Source of the DNA: Pachypanchax playfairii
Lineage: Eukaryota; Chordata; Actinopteri; Cyprinodontiformes; Aplocheilidae
Direction: 5' to 3'
DNA length: 64,000 bases
Assembly: GCA_006937955.1 (NCBI GenBank)
Contig: SSNP01000291.1
Location: forward strand, 257,792-321,791
How positions within the stretch are numbered: the stretch's first letter is position 1; every line of letters starts with the position of its first letter. Of the stretch, positions 52,001 to 61,000 are shown piece after piece. The position numbers were made by a program, and so were the translations under genes. The notes below the pieces were generated by a model. That model was not told the origin of the DNA and did not search any database. It saw only the letters and a program-made list of their open reading frames with translations.

Positions 52001-55000
52001 AGATGACCTCCATGGTCCTGGTACATCAATGTCAGATCACAGCATCATCACTGTTTGAGTCAAAGTGAATTTAATGAAAGACGACACCACTGTTGAAACC
52101 AAATCAACTGGAACTTCCTAAAATGCATGTAGACAAGCCCAAAAGCTTCTTGCAGAATGTCCTTAAGACAAATGAGATAAAACTGGAGCTTTTAGCCACC
52201 AACATCACGTCCATGTTTACAAACGTAATGATGGAACTTTTAAAGAAAGAAAGAACTCTACCTAAGCGCCGTTTAGTTTTGAGGCTGCTTTACTACACCT
52301 GGCACCTGGTGTCTTGAATCTGTGCAGGGTGAAATTAAATCTCAAGAGAGGCATTTGTAAGCAAAATGTGCTGCTAATGTTAGAAAGTTTGGTCTCAATG
52401 GCAAGTCATTGAACCATTAACATGAGAATTACCCAAAACACGAGGACAAAAACACCCAAGAACAGTTAAAAAGAACCGATGTTCTGAAGTGGCCTTCTAT
52501 GGGTCCTGATCTAAATGCTAGTTAAACAACTGCTAGTTGATTGTTTGTAAATGTTTAAATATTTATTTGAGGACTATAGATTGTGACTTTTTTTTTAGAA
52601 GATGAAAGGTGGGAAAAGTGTCTTTAATTTCATTTTAACTACTTATCTAGACGCCCCAAAACTAAAACAATTTCATCAAAAACAAATGTCTAAAGACGGA
52701 ATAGAAACTCTAAATATTCTCACTGATGTGGTTTTGCATTTTCCTTTTAAAGACTTTTAGATTCTGTGATGTGTCTGAGGGAGAACGCTAATCTGCCTAA
52801 CTTTAGCCTGAAGTCACAGTTTAGCTAAACTACATTAACAAGTGGAGACTTTCTTTCTGAACATGTATATTTCTGAGCTATACTTCTGATAAAAACCTTT
52901 AAAAAGGGAACAGCATTTTCTCTACACTGCACTTCCCAGACTGAAAATAAATAAGTACATTTGTTTTTTAAATGGTACAAGCAGCATCAATCATTCAAAC
53001 ACCTGATTACTTTTACTGGGGTGCCTCGAACATTAAATAAAACTAACGTTTTTCTTTTTACATATTAAGCTGATTTTGAAGTTATTAGGTTATTATTAAG
53101 TTGATTATAATTAGTCAAATCTTGAATAGTTACATTTGGACAAGTTTTAACCCCCATTATCACAGATTTGCCAAACTACAAGAAACAGTGGATGTTAGGA
53201 AGTAGAGGTAAACAGATATATCAGCTGGCCAATATATCGGGCCGATATTTGCCCTATTATCGGCCGATAACTCTATTTGGTACAGCAGATTTCCAATCAG
53301 GCTCATCCGCGGGCAGCTTGATGCTCCAGGTGGGGTCCTATATGCATGCAGCACCCAGAAAGCTTCAGTCAAACGTTTTGTTTGGAGTAAAGGCTCAACT
53401 TCAGATTGTTCTAAAGTCATAAGCTTTATATTTAGTAAAAGTAAAATGGAACTAAGCGCAAGCTATGGTTAGGTTAGCTTCCCTACTGTTACTCGGTTAG
53501 CCATTATTATTTACTCAGACATTGTTTTTCATTTGTTTTATTTATTAACTGGTTAATTTGATTTGTTTAACTTTGGTTAGATGTTTCATTGTAATTACGT
53601 TCAGAACACAAAATTATAATTGGACATTTTTAGCATTCAAATGAATAGAAAGTGCTGAGATATCGGCTGTAAATATTGGTGGCACATATCGGCCATCGGC
53701 TTACTATGAGCTCTAAATACCGGCATCTGCATTAGAAAAAGTAATATCGGTTGACCTCTATTAGGAAGCATTCAGTATTAAGTTTGTGAGCCTTCAGGGT
53801 TCAATTAAAAGCTTTATCTTGTCATATCTTACAAGGAATAAAATATCTGGGTTTCTTCAAATCGTTGATTTTATAATGAGTTGAACTGCATGTGGAATTA
53901 GAGGAAGTATTCACCTTTTGAAAAGGATGATGTCAAACTTTCTGTCCTGTTATTTGATGACAGTATTCTATGGTATCTGTCTTTAATAGGAAGGAACAGA
54001 CCTGCTATAAATACAGGTCAGTAGTAACGTCTTCTTATTTGTTCAGGGTGATGATGATGTTTGAACGCGGTGCATTGTGGGAGTCTAGTTGTATGAAGAA
54101 GATCTGTTTTGCTCCAAACCACTTTGCAGTTGACATTTAATTACAAAGATTGTTGTTGTATTTGATGTAAACTGAATGTCATAAATTTTCCTTTTTAATT
54201 CCTCAAATGTTATTTTACGATAACTATTAAGGTTGTTTATTTTAGCAAAACAAAATAAGGTTGTGTTGTATATTTTTTGACAAAAAAAAAACACAGACAA
54301 AGTCCACTGAAAACACACACACACACAAACGCACGTCGTACCTTGTCCTTCAGGAGTCTCTCCGAACGGATTGACTTCGACTTGAGTAGCATCGACTTTC
54401 AGGAACAGATCATAGAGCCTCTTAATCTGATCTGCTGCCTGTAAAGTCCACAGACGACAGTAATTAGCTAAGGGTTTGACTCTGATCGCTCGGCCCCACC
54501 GAGGCCACTCAGTTTTGCTCTGGAGCTGCATAAAACATTGCAAATCACAGTCAACGTCAGAATGTCAGTACTGCTTTCCTGCATTTATGCAGGGAAAATT
54601 TACTCTATTTTCAATATCTGTTAAAAAACAGACAACTACTAAAACACTTAAAGCATAAATGGATTAGATATCAATTTTATAATTTCACACTGTATTTGTA
54701 CTATGAATTTCTATTCATTTGTTACAATCACATGCCTCAGAACTTGAAATAGGAACATTTTTTAAAGGATTTAAGTTCAGGGCTGTAATTTTTCTAGTTT
54801 TATGTGCAGTAAAAAAAAGGAATTTGACTCTGAAACTCAGTTTTACATTCATACTCTCTCCTATAGAAACCATAAGAGGCCACACCTAAAGTTCTGATGT
54901 GGTTTTCTCAAGATCACAGGTTAACAATTGTGTTATCTTAAGATAAACGTGCTAAGTTTTCCTCATCAACTCAAGAAAAAGCTTGAAAAATGATCTTAAA

Positions 55001-58000
55001 AAACTGAGTTTTGCTTTCTCAGCACAAGATGAAGTGACATGAGCCCCTTTTGTCCTGCACCCAGTTTTGCTTATCGATTTATATCAGTAGTACCTTGAAA
55101 AATGATTGATGTACCTTGATATTTTCAGTCTGAACCAGTTGGCAGATTGACAGTCCTGATTTCTGATGAAGTACCCCTCGTTTACTTCAAGTTATCTCAA
55201 AAAAACAAGCCAAGTTACTTCAAAATAATGAGATAAATAACTTGCTATCTTGAGAGAACGTCAATAATGTAAACTTTTAAGCTTCCGCTTCTGTACTTTT
55301 CACAAAAACTGTCTTTTTAATCCCTAAAAAGGATCATATTGGCATGCACACATAATTTCATCAAACACCCAATTTGAAACAGAAAAGGTGTTTTAACAGT
55401 GTTTTATCTAAGCTGACCCGTCTGCCAGCTGACTCACAGAACACTTCATCAATCCTTTTGTATTTCTCTCCCCTTGTCTGTTTCAAATCAGTGCCCTTTC
55501 AACATTCAGCAAATGGAACGATAACAAAATAATGGAATGTGACCAAAGCCAAAACGTCTTCAGCTCAAGTTTGTTTCACGAAGCAGATTGTTTTTTATTT
55601 CTTTCCCTCTGATTTATACTTTTTTCCATGTGATACACTTTCGAGCTAATCTGATTTCTCGTGCCACGGTGCCCGAGGAAAAGAAAACAAATTAGTGATC
55701 TAATGCCAAGAGACAAAGAGGCTTTGAAATCAACTCATCCAAGCGCACAAACCCATTTGGACTGTGAAACCTGGGGTGCTTCTGTGCCGTGTTTCCCAAG
55801 CCTCATTTTATAAGCAAATGATGCTTGAACATGATTTTTAAAACTTGATGTGGAGGGTAGTGTGTGTGTGTGTGTGGGGGGGGGGGGCTTGTCTCACGGC
55901 GTTAAAAAACCCATGAAAACGTTTCAACGCTTAATGTAAGATCACTAAATACACTGATCACAAAATCAGTTTGCTCCATATTCTGTCAAATAACAGTGTC
56001 ATTAGTGATGTCAGCTCGCTGAGCTTGGCACGGTGCCACACAACACTGCCAGTTACAACAATGGACCACCTGGCAAGTGAGCCCAGTGTAATGACACTTC
56101 ACAACTTGCCTCTGGGAAACTAATAATAGCCAAAGTATGGTTTCTTTTTAAATGCACATGCTTCTGTCTCTCTTCTTGTTGTAGCTTTAAAGGCTTCAGC
56201 GCACCCATTACCTGTTTTTGCAGAGGTCCTTTGAAACCCAAATTAGCTGCCATGCGAAGCGCCTGGTCGTCTCGCACAGCTTCAAATATATCTATGACTT
56301 CCTGAAAGAACAGCAGGGAAAAGGAAGGAGAAAGGATGACAAATGGGTGAAGGAAAAGAAAGGTGGTTCTAATGTTGGACATAACCTGACAAAAACAAAG
56401 AATTCTTAACATTAAACTGGATTCTTAGTCGTGACGAGCTGTCAGATGGGTTGGGACTGGATTTATGACCCTAAGAACATTCTATATTTACCTCTCAGAT
56501 ATTAAGAGACACTTAAAAACATCCCATTCATAAAAAGATCGTAAAAAACAGTTAGTGTCATAGTTGTAAATAACAACTAACTTTAATAAAATTCATATAG
56601 TTAAAACCACATTTAATGTACTTGTTATCACCTTGGTGTGTTTGAGTTTTTTTGGCATGAATGACTGACAGTTTGAGGACTCATACTTTACATAATCTCT
56701 TCAGCAGGAAGCATGACTGACATGCAGTGCTGACTACAAGTTTTCAGACTCCTTTAAGTTTTCTTCATTTTGTTATAGCTCAGATCATTTTGAAACAGAG
56801 TACATTTCTGTTAATTTAGCAGTAGATGCAGACTAATCAGATATTTCACAAGTAGTAATCATTTAAAGAAAATAATGACATTTGTAGAGTCGAGTTATTA
56901 TGAAACCTAAAAATCCCTGACACATACTCTAAACTATTAGTACTCACTGAAATACACATACAGTGATTGTCAAGTAAACACCCAAGGATCAAATATCCAG
57001 GCTGTGAGCTAAGTTTAACTGGCTGAACAAGAATAAAGTTATTAAAGCAGGTTAAAAGCAGAATTACAACTGTAGAATTACAATCCTGTCTCAGACGGCC
57101 ATTGCTCGAACAGTCTTTGCAGATATTGTATTTTGCTTCTTATTTTTAATGCACGATTATTATCAGAGCAGAAACAAAATAAACGGTCTTTGCTTGCTAC
57201 TCTTTCAGATTGTGCTCTGACATAATTCCAACAAAAAGTGGACTCTGGTCAGTGAGCCGAAAAAGCTAACCGCTAGCCTTTATAGGACGACCACTGCTGC
57301 AACAAACAGCTGTTGCCGTAAAGCAGAAAAGGAACCGCCTTCTCACGGTCGCGACCCGGAGCGCTGAAGTTGTTCAGTGTATTGTAACACCATCGGAGGG
57401 TCCAGAAAGATGTCTAATATAAAGGTGAACATATTATTTGGTTGACATCCACTTACACAAGTTTCAAAACATTAGCTGAAAGAGTTCCTTCCATTAAAAC
57501 AGTGTTTCTGAGGTTTCTGTTGAATATTTTAGCTCCACAGGTGTTCTTACCTTCATAGTGGGTGAAAACAGGTCAACAACTTCTCTTTTAGTTTTAATCT
57601 CTCAAACTACGCAGGTGGTGATAAAACCCTGTAGCATAAGATGTAGCAAACAGGAAGACACGACGTCTGACGTAGCCATGCACAGTGGGGCAGGAAACAG
57701 TGTACCTTGCTCTGATAGGCTAGTTTGTAGCCAATCAGAGTTCAGCAAATTTGAGCTGCTGAAGAATGGTAAATAAATGGTAAATGGCGTGTACTGGTAT
57801 AGCGCTCAGGTCCTACGACCCCCAAAGTGCTTCACGCTACAGTATGTCATTCACCCATTCACACACGTTTGGTGATGATGAACTACAGACATGTTTGTAG
57901 CCACAGCTGTCCTGGGACACACACTGACAGAGGCGAGGCTGCCAGACACTGGCGCCGCCGGACCCTCCGGCCACCACCAAACAAGCAAGGTGTCTTGCCC

Positions 58001-61000
58001 AAGGACACAACGGCCAGGCGATCTCTGGGCAGAGCAGGGAATCGAACCAGCGACCTTCCAGTTACCAGACGACCCGCTCTACTGCCTGAGCCGCCTGATG
58101 GATCATGGATGGACCATCAGGCTTCGGCCACTTCCACCAAATCAAATATGTTGTCCTAGACAGACTCGCTGTCCTCCCTATTCAATTTAAGACCTGATGG
58201 TGTATAACTGAATGAAAATAAAGCCCAAAAATGAAATATATATTTGTTAAACTCTGTACATGTGGCTTTCCAGTCAAACTGAAAAATGTGAATTTGTTCA
58301 AACAATTTCCCAACAAGAAACACTCCACAGATCAAACATTTACTGTAGAGTGATAAAATAATATAGTGCTAATCAATAGCATGTGATCAAAAACACAGAC
58401 TCACAGAAGAGATGTAGTGATCCAGCTCAAGTTTGGACATGAACTCAACCGTGTATCTCTGAAATGTTTAAACATGGCTGTAAAATCATCGTCTCAATCC
58501 AACTGAGTTTGGCTGGAAAGCCTTCGCCATGATGACGGGGAAGAACTGGGAGGAACTAAACTAAAAGGTGAGCCAAGCTTGTAATGAATTTCAAGTGGAT
58601 AATCATCTAAATGGAATATTTCAGCGTTTGTTATAAATAAATGAGCAAAACACTCAAAAACATTTTCATATTCATGCCATTGTTGACATTTATGTGTAGA
58701 TTATTTTTTTTTTCTGTATTTAAAAATTAGTCAAAATACAAGGAAATTTGGAATGAGTCTGAAAACACTGCAGCAGCAATGTTTAAGATCTCAGCTGGAG
58801 CTTTATAATTTACTGATCTACAGCCTTGCAAATTACTAGATTATATATGGATGAGATGCAAGCATGTGATGCTTGAAGTACACATCTGTTGACAATAGCA
58901 GGGACGTGCCAAGCAGCTCTCAATTGCTGCTTTTCCACCGACAGAACACGGTGCGGCTCGGTTCACTTCAGCCCCCTGAGGACCCTTTTCCACCGCCTTT
59001 CTCAGGTCTTAACCGCGTCATTCCGCGCCAACCCGGCCTCTTTTTTCAGACCACCGAAGCGGCCCAAAGCGGGCCCACACGCCCACCTGTCTACTGATTG
59101 GTCCAGTACCGGTGACACGACTACCTACGTAGTGGTAGCCCCTGATTGGCCCGGCTGTGTGTGGTGTTCACGTGGTGTGATATAGAAGCACTCCCGCAAA
59201 AGGCTTTAAAAAACTCCCAGCAACCATACAAATATTTTATTTTAGAATACAATTGACTTTGGACAATGGCGACTTCCTCCACAAGAACCAAAAATCAAAC
59301 CAACCAAAATGAACCACAGACAGAGTGCAAAGTACAAAAACACACGTATATCCGCCATTGTTGTTTTTGTTTCACACGCTGTGACGTCGTGGACAAAGAC
59401 TTTTGCGCGCCACTTTTCATAGCCAGATGGACACGCCCATATCCCCACTTACGTCCACTTTATGTTTCCACCGCCTCAAGCGAGTTGATCCGCGCTGTAC
59501 TGTACCGCTCTCAAGCATGCCGTGCTGATTTGTTGGTGGAAAAGGGGCAAATGAGAGCCAATTAATAGTAACAAACCATAAAGTTTTCATTTGTCTGTAT
59601 GTGTTAATACCAGCTAGTGTTGGACATCAGTGGACTCAAGAACCACTATCCTCCAGGATATGATTTAAATGGGATCTTTATTCAGTCGCAGGGGGGAGGA
59701 GGAGCCAACATGTGTTCTTAGCAATGAATGCATGAACTCATAAAGCAGGGTTAGGGTTTGGAGTTTGTTCATGTTTATGAATGTAAGCTCAGGAACTCAC
59801 TGCAGATAGCTGAGAACCTGCTAGAAAGCAGAGATAATGTACCTTAAAGATGAGTTCTGGGTTGGTGGCGGCCACCTCCTCGATATCCATGCCTCCCTGG
59901 GGGCTTCCCACCATGACAGGACCGTTACAGGCGCGATCCATCAAGATGGCAAAGTAAGTCTCTCTGCTGATGTCCAGAGCTTCAGCCACCATCACCTGGA
60001 CATGTCACGGCAAGAGAAAGAGCTGAATGACTCTCAAATAGATAAAAGTAAGTAAGATCCTTTAGAAGGAAAAACATCGACAGAAAACTATCAGCTCTGT
60101 GGTAGTTGAGGTTCAGCAGATTCTTCTCCAATTTAAAAGACAAACACTGTCTTTTCCACATCACTAAAACATCTTCTTAAAGGTGCAATATGTAAGAATT
60201 TTACAGTGAAATACTCACATACCAGTCTAATGTCCCACTGATGTTGAAAGTAAAGTTAAAAATTGTAACAGATTTTGATCTCAGTCAGCTGTGGTCACTA
60301 GTTTCTGTCATTTTAAAATGCTGTTCCAGGACGGAATCACTGTTTACAGTAACCATTCCGCATCCAGACTTCCTGGTTTCACAGTAAATCACATGTGAGC
60401 CTGCAAGGCTGCCAAGTCTTCAACACAAGCAGTTACAATTCAACAATGACCAGCAGCAAAAAGTAGCAGTGCATAATGGAAGTCAATAAAAGAAGCAGCC
60501 CTGAGGTAACTTGTAGTAAACCTAAGAAACCATGACATCCTTCCGAAAAATTGAACAAATACAAGAAAAAAACAAAACAAGGATCAACAGTGGAACTGGC
60601 AGCAGACAAATCAGGCAGGGAAGGGGTGAGTGGCTGAGAGCAAACGGGTTTGTTTTCAATATAAACTAAGGGACTCTGAATTGACGACAAGGTCTAATTC
60701 TTACATAGTGTAGCTTGAACTTTTGTCTTTGACTTGCTTCTCTTAAACTAAATATACAATTTCACTGGTCTTGCTCTTTTTCCCCCTTTAAGCCTGAATT
60801 TGTGTCATTTGGCCTCATTCTTTAGGCTCCATCACACAGTTTGTCTTGTCTTCCCTTGTCATCCTTCCATCAGTGCCATGATGGTAAATCCATGTGGATG
60901 TTGAGGTGCTGGCCCTTTTTTTGGTGTTCTCTGCACTAAGTGAAGTGGATGTAATCTCCAGTCATCCACAGCACCTGATTCAGACTGTTATTGCTTTTGG

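Larger units (their letters stand above)
43135..54341 (-). other. SUCLG2 intron (11.2 kb)
   Basis: It contains a MITE (44520-45107), two hAT-type elements (46951-47916, 53203-53760), a mariner relic (about 50560-51641) and a Tc1 fossil (about 51800-52525). In 43135-44519, 45108-46942 and 47925-49490 I see only AT-rich sequence. About 49497-49800 (starting agatgggatatgtaatattt) resembles a fish dispersed repeat, but I cannot classify it. Confidence 0.8.
56302..59842 (-). other. SUCLG2 intron (3.5 kb)
   Basis: It contains the inverted dispersed repeat copy (57040-57660), a SINE (57768-58095) and a MITE (58915-59559). Nothing recognised in 56302-57039, 58096-58914 or 59560-59842. Confidence 0.8.

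Noticed and set aside
54085..54543. 152-aa minus-strand frame taken as one exon
   Set aside because: Only 54342-54438 matches SUCLG2 and is bounded by a good acceptor and donor. The rest is intron read-through, including a CA repeat.
58030..58095. A tRNA gene
   Set aside because: The A- and B-box-like sequences belong to the head of a SINE. The cloverleaf is not intact, and a diverged copy with the same body exists at 35178-35450.
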